Source: Heyndrickxia camelliae (lineage in GTDB: Bacteria > Bacillota > Bacilli > Bacillales > Bacillaceae_C). From it: a stretch of DNA of 64,000 nt. The DNA lies in NCBI RefSeq assembly GCF_002844575.1, contig NZ_PIQO01000012.1:78122-142121 (forward strand), read 5' to 3'. Position numbers and translations under genes: made by a program. How positions within the stretch are numbered: position 1 is the first letter of the stretch; each line of letters opens with the position of its first letter. Positions 17,436 to 25,930 of this stretch are shown here, piece by piece. Below the pieces are notes generated by a model. It was given only the letters and a program-made list of their open reading frames with translations. It had not been told where the DNA came from and searched no databases.

Positions 17436-18194
17436 TCACTTCTCCCTTTTAAAAAGCGCTAAAGCTTCTATTAAAAACTGTATATCATAACCTGTTTTTT
17501 CATGAAGTAATGGTGCCCAATCTTCAATTCTCTCACGTTGAGGGTCATGGAAGATTCCCTCGGTTGTACTTAAAAAGCTTTCCCAGTTGTAAAATTCCCA
17601 ATGGGCTATTTCTGATTTATATGGGGTTCTGCATTCTAATAGCGGCCGTGGCTTTAATAAATTTTGCGAGAATTCGGCTGCCTGCAAAAATTCAGCTTGG
17701 CCAATTGGCGCAGTGTCATAAGCCTGTTTTGAAATTTTTCCATTTGGGCGGTGATAAAGGATCTCTACTTCCCCTTCTCTTGAGTTTACTTGTATATCCG
17801 CCGCAGGGAAAAATCCGCGTAGCTTTTCCTCTGTAAACTCAATATGATGTTTGTCGATTAAAATAGGTTGTAACCATTGATCACCTAGGTCACATAAGTA
17901 ACGTCTTCCATGGTCGTCCTGCGCAATGATTGCAACATGAGCATGATCTGTACCTAAATCATGACCGATAGGATAAGCTGGAATCCCTTCTTTCTGAAAT
18001 TCATCAAGAAGCCAAATCGCTAGATCAAAGCAATTTCCCGATATTCCATATTGTTCTCGATGCTCTTTCATTAGAGAAACTTCTCTTTGTTTCCTTTTTG
18101 TATTCCGTTGAAAGTACCAAGCCTTTGTTAATGTCTCCATCGGGAATAGGTCAAATTTCCGCCATGCAGAAAGAATACTTTGCGGAGCGAACAT
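17436..18194 (-). CDS. Arylamine N-acetyltransferase-like Cys-His-Asp protein
   Basis: A 252-residue soluble protein. A papain/NAT-like triad is visible: Cys55 in SGNCFDLAIWLLDEF, His86 in GTDHAHVAII, and Asp102 in YLCDLGDQW. The order and spacing match the NAT and transglutaminase-like folds, but the canonical NAT motif RGGxCxExN is absent, so the substrate probably differs. AAGAGGTG precedes the ATG. First gene of an operon with a GNAT acetyltransferase overlapping it by a few bases. I infer an acyl-transfer or amide-bond role; family assignment is moderate. Confidence 0.65.
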   Translation of the reverse strand: MFAPQSILSAWRKFDLFPMETLTKAWYFQRNTKRKQREVSLMKEHREQYGISGNCFDLAIWLLDEFQKEGIPAYPIGHDLGTDHAHVAIIAQDDHGRRYLCDLGDQWLQPILIDKHHIEFTEEKLRGFFPAADIQVNSREGEVEILYHRPNGKISKQAYDTAPIGQAEFLQAAEFSQNLLKPRPLLECRTPYKSEIAHWEFYNWESFLSTTEGIFHDPQRERIEDWAPLLHEKTGYDIQFLIEALALFKREK

Positions 18195-18257
18195 ATTTTT
18201 TACACCTCTTAACCTAGTATAGAAATTACATTCTACTAATCTAAAATAAATCCCTTC

Positions 18258-18490
18258 TTATGCAGCATCTCTTTTCATAGCTCCGTTTAAAAAACGAAAA
18301 TATGGCAGCAATATTCCCAATATAGATGCTATGATAGATCCTATTAATATATATAAAGCACGAATCCCCCACGAATCACTCAACACACCAGAGTCCAACA
18401 CCGGTTGGCATGACACCTCTAATATTTAAAAACCTTACTGAAAAGACTTTATCCATTAAATGATTGGGAACACTTTGTCTTTTCCTACTT
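18258..18490 (-). pseudogene. C-terminal remnant of an MFS exporter
   Basis: Minus-strand pieces read VPNHLMDKVFSVRFLNIRGV and MPTGV, then after a frame change GVLSDSWGIRALYILIGSII, ASILGILLPYFRFL and a tail to a TAA at 18258. This is the end of a drug-efflux MFS protein (last two helices). No N-terminal part remains. The rest of 18195-18685 is AT-rich and has no gene, apart from the promoter region of the XRE regulator. Confidence 0.65.
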
Positions 18491-18685
18491 GTTAGATTTA
18501 AAACATCCATTCCAACAATCCATTCAGAAAATTATTTATATAATATTCTATAATTACAAAATTAAAATTCATTATTTTTTGGAAAAAACTCGGTGTTTAA
18601 GGAAAAATATTCTTGTAAACGATATTTTATCGATGTGAAATTATACCAATAAATATAAAAGGTAACTATAAAAGGGTATGATTAT

Positions 18686-19141
18686 ATGAATCGTGATCAA
18701 ATTATTGAACTTATCTCCAGCAAATATAGACTTATTCGTTTAGAAAAGGGTTATTCTCAGGAAAAGATGGCGGAAGTGATTGGTATATCAAAGAAAACAC
18801 TTGTTCAAATAGAAAAAGGCAGGATTTTATCTGGCTGGACCAATGCCGTAGCGATTTGTTCGCTATTCAAGGATAGTGAGGTATTACAATCCGTTTTGGG
18901 AAATGAACCATTGGAGGTCATAGAAACTATTGCACATAATGGAATCGATCGACCCAAAGATAAATCACTTGGTGGTCGTGTTTGGTGGAAGGAAGTGAAT
19001 AAAAAAGGGAAGTTCCGTTTACAGCAAAACTTAATCAGTCAGCACTATCGGATATTAGATGACGAACATTATCGCTGGTTTAGTTCGTTTGATAAAGAAG
19101 AAGCTATAAGACGTTTAAATGAATTAGACAATCAAGGATAA
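18686..19141 (+). CDS. XRE family transcriptional regulator
   Basis: A 151-residue protein. Residues 8-65 form a helix-turn-helix (RLIRLEKGYSQEKMAEVIGI, SKKTLVQIEKG). The remainder is a small domain with VWWKEVNKKGKFRLQQNLIS and QHYRILDDEHYRWFSSF, which I do not recognise; it may bind a ligand or partner. It is followed after 16 bases by a small membrane protein gene and then a tiny one, so a regulator plus membrane protein unit is likely. The arrangement recalls regulators of small stress-responsive membrane proteins; function is not known. Confidence 0.75.
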   Translation: MNRDQIIELISSKYRLIRLEKGYSQEKMAEVIGISKKTLVQIEKGRILSGWTNAVAICSLFKDSEVLQSVLGNEPLEVIETIAHNGIDRPKDKSLGGRVWWKEVNKKGKFRLQQNLISQHYRILDDEHYRWFSSFDKEEAIRRLNELDNQG

Positions 19142-19157
19142 AACGGAGGGGTTATTT

Positions 19158-19487
19158 TTGAAAAAACTCACTACATACCCATATTATGCTGCACTTCCCC
19201 TTACCTTTTCCATCATCGCTTTTATATTCATTATGCTTTTTCAAGACATGGCTTATTGGGGAAAGGATACGATGGTCTGGTATAACGTTGGTGCAGGAAT
19301 ATCCTATGTCTCATCCCTATTGGCAACGTTTTTTCTAGTATTCTTGGTAATAAGGATTGAACATCTTCATTGTAGAAAAGTTGCCTTTCTTTTCAACAAT
19401 CTTATTATGATATGCAGTGGTTTCTTGATATTTGCCTCTTTACTTTGGACAACATTTATTATCATTGCTTGGCAATCTGGGTTATAA
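19158..19487 (+). CDS. Small membrane protein with three to four helices
   Basis: A 109-residue very hydrophobic protein. Predicted helices by eye: about 10-30, 40-65 and 75-105, with a His-rich cytoplasmic turn (IEHLHCRK). TTG start supported by GGAGGGG seven bases upstream. It lies 16 bases after the XRE regulator and its stop is immediately followed by a further small frame. No family recognised. Confidence 0.65.
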   Translation: MKKLTTYPYYAALPLTFSIIAFIFIMLFQDMAYWGKDTMVWYNVGAGISYVSSLLATFFLVFLVIRIEHLHCRKVAFLFNNLIMICSGFLIFASLLWTTFIIIAWQSGL

Positions 19488-19646
19488 ATGGGGATGAGAA
19501 TGGTGGGACGATATTATCTCTATCAATTTATATCGCTTTCCATTTGTTTATTTTTCTATGAATCCGTACTTTGCCCAAGGTTCAGTGGGCACATCCCCCT
19601 AATAATAGGTAATATTGCTTCTGTGCTAGTACTTTTTATTTTATGA
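19488..19646 (+). CDS. Possible 52-residue membrane peptide
   Basis: Its first ATG follows the TAA of the previous gene directly. The product has two hydrophobic stretches (FISLSICLFFYESVL and PLIIGNIASVLVLFIL) separated by a short loop. Ribosome site is weak (GGGGATGAGA inside the start region favours the ATG at 19494 or 19503). Position and hydrophobicity suggest a third member of the XRE operon, but a chance frame cannot be excluded. Confidence 0.4.
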   Translation: MGMRMVGRYYLYQFISLSICLFFYESVLCPRFSGHIPLIIGNIASVLVLFIL

Positions 19647-19800
19647 TACCATTTACACCTTTTCAATTATTCCTAAGGACCAGTGTCCTAATTTTGATTC
19701 TACAGGGTTTTTCGGTTTTTTTAGCGATTAAAGGATCTATGATATAATAAAATCCGGTTGGAACCTTTTCCAACCAGTCTTTACCTATTTAAAAAGGTTA

Positions 19801-20073
19801 TTAGCTTCTAAGATGATTACCTTTTTTTGCCAAATTTATTCTAAGTTTAGGCAAGGAAACCGCCCTATCCCATGAATTGCAAAATTTCTTTTTCAGTATA
19901 TTTTGAGACTCTTGTAAAGTGTTTATTCCGTGGTTTTCTAATGCTCTTCTTGCCGGTGCAGCTGGAAGTGAAAGAAATCCAACATTTGGTTTTCGTTTTT
20001 GCTCACATATCGGACAGTTTGGATAATCGCTGCTTTTATAGTATTGGATTCCCTTTTCACAAATTCTTATTTT
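19801..20073 (-). pseudogene. Decayed RNA polymerase alpha C-terminal-like small protein
   Basis: Minus-strand pieces in three frames read ICEKGIQYYKSSDYPNCPIC and FLSLPAAPARRALENHGINT, then VSKYTEKEILQF, then LPKLRINLAKKG to a TAA at 19801. The order matches Bacillus small proteins that join a Cys zinc motif (YKSSDxPxCPxC) to a helix-hairpin-helix like the alpha subunit C-terminal domain (APARRALEN.GI..L..LS..TE.EIL..HG.GP..LPKLR). Two frameshifts inactivate it. The 19647-19800 stretch before it has only a weak GGTTGGAA hairpin at 19756-19775. Confidence 0.65.
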
Positions 20074-20107
20074 TTAAAAGTTGGCTTTTTAGATATAACT
20101 CTACATT

Positions 20108-21403
20108 TTACTTAAACTCCTTCATTTGAATATCCTGTAGAACATTCCTTACAAATTGATAATATGCCGTATGCGGATAATGGCGTAATTTCTTGACCGC
20201 TTCCTGAGCAGATTCTTTAGCTTTTTCCAATTGATTTAATTCCATATAGCATAAGGCTTGGTATGATTTATTAGTTTCACGAATACCAACATCAAAGGCG
20301 GAGTACTCAATATGTTTGTCTTCATTTTTGAATAATTCTCTGAATAAAGGTAATGCCTTTTCCGGCAGTTTAAGCTTTGTATAGCATCTTGCTTTGGCAT
20401 CCGCTGCAAATTCTCCATATGAATATTTCCACTCCTCATCTACTGATTCCATACTTAATAACTTTTTCTCATATTCATTCACCATATCTAGGGCTTTTTC
20501 AGGTTCATTCTCGTAAAACTCTTTATAATGAATCAAAATTAATTCCTTTTCAAGATATAGGTGATCATTATCGATTATTTCAAAAAACTTATTAATTTTA
20601 TCTACAAACTCCCTAGCCTTAGCAAAATTGTTGATATTATAGTACATTAAGGCACCACGATTATGAATTTCAAAGAACCGGTTTAACATAACATGTTTAT
20701 TGATATAGCCTATGACTTCATCTAACAATTGAAAAGCCTCTTCAAATTCTCCTAGGGCATCAACCGTATCAATTTTTAATAACATTAAATCAATTCGAAC
20801 GGAAATCGTTTCATAATCGTTTCCCATCGCTTTGTTAAGAGCGGAGTTTATCAGTTGTATAGCTTTTTGATGGTTTCCTTGGTAACTTTCTATTTGTGCA
20901 AAGAATAAGCGAATTTTCAACACTCTGCTTTCCATGTGTAAGTCGCTATACAATTCCTCTGCCTTTGAAGCATACTTGGACCAGTCTCGTTCATCCAACA
21001 TATCATATTTCGATTTAAAGTAAATATAGTATGAAAACAGACAGCGGGCATATAATTCATATATTCTGGCGGATTCATAGCTATTCCCTAATTGGGGAAG
21101 CAGTAACTTAATATGAGTAATAGCTTGTTCTATTTTATCTGAACCAGCCATACCATCCAAAATTTCTAATAGATTGGATAATTCTTTCCTTAATTCTTCT
21201 TTTGTCAAGCTCCCTCCCATCAATTCCGATACATTGACTCCTAATTGATCGGCAATATGTTTCAAATTTTCAGCTGATGGCTTTGATTTGCCGTTTTCTA
21301 TTAAACTGACCATAGCTGGAGACATCTGGTCTTTTGCGACATCCGCTAAAGTCAGCTTCTTTTCTTTTCTCAGTTTTTTTATTTTTAAACCTATTTGCGT
21401 CAT
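20108..21403 (-). CDS. XRE-TPR transcriptional regulator (RRNPP-like architecture)
   Basis: A 431-residue protein with an N-terminal helix-turn-helix (KIKKLRKEKKLTLADVAKDQ, MSPAMVSLIENGKSKPS) and about nine helical repeats of TPR type behind it (for example ARIYELYARCLFSYY, GNHQKAIQLINSALNKA, PEKALPLFRELFKNE, QLEKAKESAQEAVKKL). Quorum-sensing regulators of the PlcR/NprR type share this layout, but no signal-peptide gene lies nearby and many such proteins do not use peptides. It diverges from an MFS exporter gene; twin palindromes in between are the likely binding sites. Start chosen at the second ATG. Confidence 0.8.
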   Translation of the reverse strand: MTQIGLKIKKLRKEKKLTLADVAKDQMSPAMVSLIENGKSKPSAENLKHIADQLGVNVSELMGGSLTKEELRKELSNLLEILDGMAGSDKIEQAITHIKLLLPQLGNSYESARIYELYARCLFSYYIYFKSKYDMLDERDWSKYASKAEELYSDLHMESRVLKIRLFFAQIESYQGNHQKAIQLINSALNKAMGNDYETISVRIDLMLLKIDTVDALGEFEEAFQLLDEVIGYINKHVMLNRFFEIHNRGALMYYNINNFAKAREFVDKINKFFEIIDNDHLYLEKELILIHYKEFYENEPEKALDMVNEYEKKLLSMESVDEEWKYSYGEFAADAKARCYTKLKLPEKALPLFRELFKNEDKHIEYSAFDVGIRETNKSYQALCYMELNQLEKAKESAQEAVKKLRHYPHTAYYQFVRNVLQDIQMKEFK

Positions 21404-21506
21404 CATTAAACTCCTGTTCGTAATTCTTTTATTCTAATAATTATACTGTATTTTTTAATTTATTTAAAAATATTTTTAAAATCTTCAAATTTATCATTGT
21501 ATTTTA

Positions 21507-21545
21507 TTTTAAATATATTTAATATTATTTTTAAATATATTTAAT
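21507..21545. promoter_or_regulatory. Two identical palindromes, candidate operators
   Basis: The 17-mer TTTTAAATATATTTAAT occurs at 21507-21523 and 21529-21545. Its core TTAAATATATTTAA is a perfect palindrome, and the copies are 22 bases apart, about two helical turns. They lie between the divergent XRE-TPR regulator and the MFS gene, ending 20 bases before the MFS start. Confidence 0.5.
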
Positions 21546-21564
21546 AATTTGAAGGGGAGTTAGA

Positions 21565-22816
21565 ATGGAAACACAAATTGCACATCTACAACACCAAGAA
21601 GCACCATCAACTTATGTAAAAAGAAATATGTCTTTTATTGTATGCACTTCGGCCATTGGCAGCATTGCAGAGGCCATTTATACCCTTTGCGTATCATGGT
21701 ATGTTCTTGATCGTACAGGGTCCGCTTTTTTAACCTCAGCCATTGCGGCAATTTCCTTTATTGTAAATGTATTTGCCGGACCGTTTATAGGAGTTCTTGT
21801 TGATCGATTCAATCCAAAGTCAGCTATGAAGAAAGCATATATAGTTATGGCTCTGATTGGAGTAGCTTTAGCCTTATCATATATTTTTTTCCGTGATTAC
21901 ATAGTCTTTTCTGTGATGGTGATGGTTATCGTGAATGATGTAGCCCAAGCGTTTATTTTTCCATCACAAAACCGACTTCTACCTATACTAATTGGGAAAG
22001 ATAGGATTGCAATTGTGAGTGGTTATATGTCATCAGCAAGTAATACTGCTGGATTACTCGGTAATGCGGTAGCAGGAATGTTACTCTCGTTAATTGGCTT
22101 TGTCGGAGTTATGTTAACACACTCAGCTTTATTTATTCTTGCGGCGGTCTTGGTTAAATGGTTGGTACTTCCTAAATATGAAACAAAGGAAAAACAACAA
22201 CACCAAGGAAAGAGGCAATTTTGGACTGAGTTTAAGGAAGGGGCGAAAATTTTAAGGGGGCATAATGCATTACTAGCACTTACTTTTATGAATATGGGTA
22301 CCAATATTGTTTCAATTGGATATTTATATATGGTTATTCTTAAAACACAATATGGGGCAACTTCATCTCAGTATGGGTTCTTTGAGGCAACCGCTGTAAT
22401 GGTTTCCATTGTAACTGGTCTTTTTGTTGGTAAGATAGTAAAGAAATTTAAACCTGTAGTTATTTTAACTGGCGCTAGGATAATTTCATCTAGTTTGTAT
22501 GATTCTATTATGAACTGGAAACTCTTTAATAATCGCATTTATTTTATTTGCAATCCAAACACTCTTTGGTATTTTCCAAGCGGTTGTATTCGGAACACTA
22601 TTAATCACGTTAGTTGAACCTAAATATCGTGCACGGGTTGATTCCCTAGTTTTAAGTATTTCCGCATTCATGATGCCAGCCACGGTCTTTCTCGGTGGCT
22701 ATCTAGCCGACCATATTCCAATTCGCTATATTTTTTACTTTGCAGGAACATGGGCAATGTTAATGGGATTGACTCCGTTGTTTAGTAAGGAGGTACGGGG
22801 ATTACAAAAATTATAG
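21565..22816 (+). pseudogene. Frameshifted MFS exporter gene
   Basis: The first frame (21565-22617) encodes about 310 residues of an MFS efflux protein: SFIVCTSAIGSIAEAIYTLC, GVLVDRFNPKSAMKKAYIVM, FIFPSQNRLLPILIGKDRIA. Around 22500-22525 the protein-like frame shifts; the other frame continues NSLIIAFILFAIQTLFGIFQ, PKYRARVDSLVLSISAFMMP and a full last helix to a stop at 22816. Together they make the normal ~415 residues. GGGGAG precedes the ATG. Either a real mutation or an indel error; if the reads restore the frame this is an intact exporter controlled by the divergent XRE-TPR protein. Confidence 0.75.
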
Positions 22817-22830
22817 CGGTTAAAAAGGAT

Positions 22831-22975
22831 TCGTCAAATATTAGCATGTTTTGCAGTCCTTTATATTTGAAAATCTTTTTAAATCGAGAATTTTGGTGAT
22901 TTTTGATCAAACGTTTGAATAACAACCAACTTGTAGTAAATTGCCGAAATAATTGACTTGTTATTATAAAATAAT
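22831..22975. repeat. Dispersed intergenic repeat, copy 1
   Basis: Shares an ordered set of blocks with 30380-30525: TCGTCAAAT, TTTTGCAGTC, the palindrome TCAAACGTTTGA (22907-22918) and CTTGT.GTAAA. The distance from the first block to the palindrome is 76 bases here and 75 in the other copy. No coding frame crosses it. Confidence 0.5.
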
Positions 22976-22994
22976 CTTTAACAATCATAAATAG

Positions 22995-23019
22995 ACGCCT
23001 TTTCTAATCGGAAAGGCGT
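22995..23019. terminator. Hairpin between convergent genes
   Basis: ACGCCTTT and AAAGGCGT pair around a nine-base loop between the frameshifted MFS gene and the minus-strand membrane-protein gene. T runs are poor on both sides. Confidence 0.5.
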
Positions 23020-23042
23020 AGATCACTAAAATATCAAATTAG

Positions 23043-23960
23043 CTACTTTCTTTCTAAAGGAAACAAAGAATATTGCCATTGGTGTGTACATTCTACCAGC
23101 ATATAATATCCGCTTACTTCATTCATCTCGATATGGGAGCTTTGTTGTCTGAGTATTACCCCTTCACCGTTTTCATTGGTCACATCAATCCAAATTTGGC
23201 CGGATGCCTTGTCATAGCGTATTATTAAACGGTTTCCATTTACAGTAAGAATTTTACCATTCCTTTTGTTTTTAGCATTATCGATAAAAGCTTTAATATC
23301 TGTTGCACCTACCGATGACAAAGAGTAATTAGATTGTTCCTCTTTTTTTTCAATTCTTATCCCAGTCTTCACTTGCTCTCGTTGATGATTGAGAAGAATC
23401 CAAGTTTACCTCTTTCAAACCTATCCAAGTCGGGAAATGAACGATATTTTTCGTGACCCATTTTTCATTTGCCATACCTAAAGGATCCTCCTCACTGAAT
23501 CCAGTTGAATGGTGCAAAGTTATTGTAATGGGATTGATCATCAAGATGCCTACCAATAAAACCGAACCTTGTCTTGTAAAAGTTATAAGAATATGTTGTT
23601 TCACCAAATGAAAAATGCCGGTATTCAATAACAAGAGACTGCTGATTATAAGGAGAATCCATCTTTTCGTAGCTATAGTCCATTAACCAAATTGCAAAGC
23701 CATATATCATTAATATCAGAATACTTATGATTAAAACAGCAGTAGTCCATCGTTTGTGATACCGAAAGCCAATTACGGATAAAACAATTATATTTATCAC
23801 TAAAGGAATCATATCACCCGTTAGTTTCAAGCAAAGTATGAAGTAACCTGTTAGATGCATGATAATAAGTATCAAGACTATTATAACTAATAAGATTAGT
23901 GACCATTTTGTTTTTCCATTCTTGGATTCCTCATTTTTGATTGTTTTCCAATAGATTCTC
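23043..23960 (-). pseudogene. Broken membrane-protein gene in the site-2 protease operon
   Basis: Three overlapping frames read as one protein. The first (to 23492) has a charged start IYWKTIKNEESKNGKTKW, two or three hydrophobic helices and YEKMDSPYNQQSLVIEYRHF. The second continues EEDPLGMANEKWVTKNIVHF. The third continues SLSSVGATDIKAFIDNAKNK to the stop at 23043. One frame change is near 23495 and one near the T8 run at 23343-23350. The first frame stays open back into the protease gene but offers no ATG/GTG/TTG start before residue 30. I do not recognise the family: an N-terminal membrane anchor plus a soluble external or cytoplasmic domain. Confidence 0.55.
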
Positions 23961-23973
23961 TTTATTATCTTAA

Positions 23974-25083
23974 TTAATTGTTCAATAATTTTTGTACTTC
24001 TGGATTATTGCTGAGGATCTCATTCCCATAGTAATAACTAAGAGACAGAACAATAACTAGACCTATATAAATAAAAAATAATTGGATTTTCGTTTTTTTA
24101 TCCGTCTTATAATACGATTCAGTCGTATGGATTTCTTTTTTCATCTTTAATGCCTGTTCCTCTAATTGGTTGAAGATACCTTCCATTACTTGTTGGTGGT
24201 CATTGCCAACTTGGTCACTAATAGCAAATGCACCGGTTAATTGTTGAAGATAAATCTCCTTTTTCATCTTTTCGATTTCAGAATTCAATGTATCTAAAAT
24301 GCTCGTTATCTTCGTGTTAGAAATCTCCTGTTTAGCCTTGGTTATGATTTCTTCAACCACTTCTAAGTGGTGAGACTCTTTCTTTAATTTACCCACCATA
24401 ATTTCAAGTTGTTCTACTTCCAGTTTGTCGCTATTTATGTTTTTTTGCTTTTTATATAAATTGTACCATTCCATTGAACCGATAATAACAATCATGAAGC
24501 CTAGGAAACTAAAACGCATTACTGAATCGGCAATCAATAATATAATGCCTATTCCCCATAGCTTTGTACTAATTCCAGCTGCAATTCTTCCTCCATCCAA
24601 AGGCGTAATCGGTATTAAATTAAATAGATTAATAAGTGCACCTAATATAATTAATAGTGCCCAAAACGGTTCATGTGTATATTGATACAACGGGATTGCC
24701 GGCAAAAAGGCTAAAAATCCAAAAAATGGCCCCATGTATGCTAAAAAGCCCTCATCCTTTGCAGTCTTGGGCATTTCCTTCAAACCGATGACCGCACCTA
24801 TGAAAGGAATAAATACTGCGGGAGTAACGGGTAGTTTAATTCTTTTAGCAGCGAAAATATGACCCATTTCATGAACAAACAACAAGTAGACAAGACCAAC
24901 TGCAAACTTCCATCCAAACATAACTGCATAGGTTCCTAGAGTAATAAGCATACTTAAAAGAGTATGTAGTTTAAGAAATTTAATAATCACTAATATAAAT
25001 TTTAACTTACTTAATACTAGAATAATTACTGTACTTAAAATACCAATAAAGGTTTTCTTTCCACCTAGCTCTTTGCTTTTCAA
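23974..25083 (-). CDS. Site-2 protease family (M50) intramembrane metalloprotease
   Basis: A 369-residue membrane protease. The zinc site HEMGH is at residues 71-75, just inside a membrane helix, and the third ligand is in NLIPITPLDGGR (Asp163), the classic NPxxPLDG-type motif. About six hydrophobic segments occupy residues 12-205; then a long coiled-coil region (about 215-330, LEIMVGKLKKESHHLEVVEE and similar) and a final membrane helix (335-355). No PDZ domain. Site-2 proteases cut transmembrane helices of anti-sigma factors or other membrane proteins. TTG start, AAGGAG nine bases upstream. Middle gene of an operon after a zinc-ribbon protein and before a broken membrane protein. Confidence 0.82.
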   Translation of the reverse strand: MKSKELGGKKTFIGILSTVIILVLSKLKFILVIIKFLKLHTLLSMLITLGTYAVMFGWKFAVGLVYLLFVHEMGHIFAAKRIKLPVTPAVFIPFIGAVIGLKEMPKTAKDEGFLAYMGPFFGFLAFLPAIPLYQYTHEPFWALLIILGALINLFNLIPITPLDGGRIAAGISTKLWGIGIILLIADSVMRFSFLGFMIVIIGSMEWYNLYKKQKNINSDKLEVEQLEIMVGKLKKESHHLEVVEEIITKAKQEISNTKITSILDTLNSEIEKMKKEIYLQQLTGAFAISDQVGNDHQQVMEGIFNQLEEQALKMKKEIHTTESYYKTDKKTKIQLFFIYIGLVIVLSLSYYYGNEILSNNPEVQKLLNN

Positions 25084-25164
25084 ATAAACATCTCCTTTTG
25101 GAAAAGTACATGCTTAATCGACTTTATTTATTTTAAAAGAGATTTCACTGTAATATTAATCTAT

Positions 25165-25677
25165 TTACTCTTCAATTGCTTCACCACAATGATTACAATA
25201 AAGGGCATCCATGGTGTTTCCCTGTTCGCACTGAGGACAAATCTTCTCTAACTTATCCCCGCAATAACTACAAAACTTTCCATGGTTTTGATTTTTTTCA
25301 TTACATGTAGGACATGTTATGGAATTGGTTGGGGTTCCTTCTATTATGGATTTTGCGATTTCCCTTACTCCTGAAGTAGTTTCCTTTGCCAAATAATTAA
25401 GTGAATCCTTTGCTACAGGAACGTATTCTCTACTTTGATATTTTGCAACAGCTCCACCGAAGCCAAGACCTGTCAGTACGAAACCCACAAAGATTGCGGG
25501 CGCTGCCACAAAAAATAACCAAAATAGTTTTGGTTCCTCAAAATCTTGAAGGGTGAAAAAATTTATGAATGCCACGATTAAACATATTACTCCTATAACG
25601 AAAAGCACAGGACCAAATATTCGAAAAAATAAACGTGTTTTTTTATGCTGCCTTGTCATAAATTTTTCCTTTTTCAT
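25165..25677 (-). CDS. Membrane-anchored double zinc-ribbon protein
   Basis: A 170-residue protein with two membrane helices (about 17-40 and 50-75) and a C-terminal cytoplasmic tail holding two zinc ribbons: CPTCNEKNQNHGKFCSYCG at 122-140 and CPQCEQGNTMDALYCNHCG at 146-164. Such ribbons usually mediate protein or nucleic-acid contacts. GGGGGGATAGCTT precedes the ATG. First gene of the operon with the site-2 protease 82 bases downstream, so it may recruit a substrate or partner to the protease. Function unknown. Confidence 0.7.
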   Translation of the reverse strand: MKKEKFMTRQHKKTRLFFRIFGPVLFVIGVICLIVAFINFFTLQDFEEPKLFWLFFVAAPAIFVGFVLTGLGFGGAVAKYQSREYVPVAKDSLNYLAKETTSGVREIAKSIIEGTPTNSITCPTCNEKNQNHGKFCSYCGDKLEKICPQCEQGNTMDALYCNHCGEAIEE

Positions 25678-25871
25678 AAGCTATCCCCCCGAATATGATT
25701 AGTCATATATACGGTTAAGTAAAAGCTTATGTTCCCGAATTTTTCTTCTTTTTAACGAAAAAGGGAACACTCTATTTTAAAATCGCTTCCGATGATTATT
25801 GACATCACTCCATTAATGAGGGTTAATGAACATTCTTTTATAAACCGTTCAATTAAACTGGATAAACAAAA

Positions 25872-25898
25872 CGGACAGTGCAATAGAAACACTGTCCG
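25872..25898 (-). terminator. Terminator of the dicarboxylate transporter gene
   Basis: CGGACAGTG and CACTGTCCG pair around a nine-base loop; the minus strand continues TTTTGTTTATC. A second inverted repeat, GTTCCC...GGGAAC at 25731-25768, lies nearer the zinc-ribbon gene and is of unknown role. Confidence 0.75.
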
Positions 25899-25930
25899 CC
25901 TATAAAATCAGTAAATGTAGTGAAAATAAC

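Noticed and set aside
23350..23634. Separate 94-residue gene
   Set aside because: Its second half continues the protein encoded by the frame upstream and connects to the next one, so it is a middle piece of a frameshifted gene.
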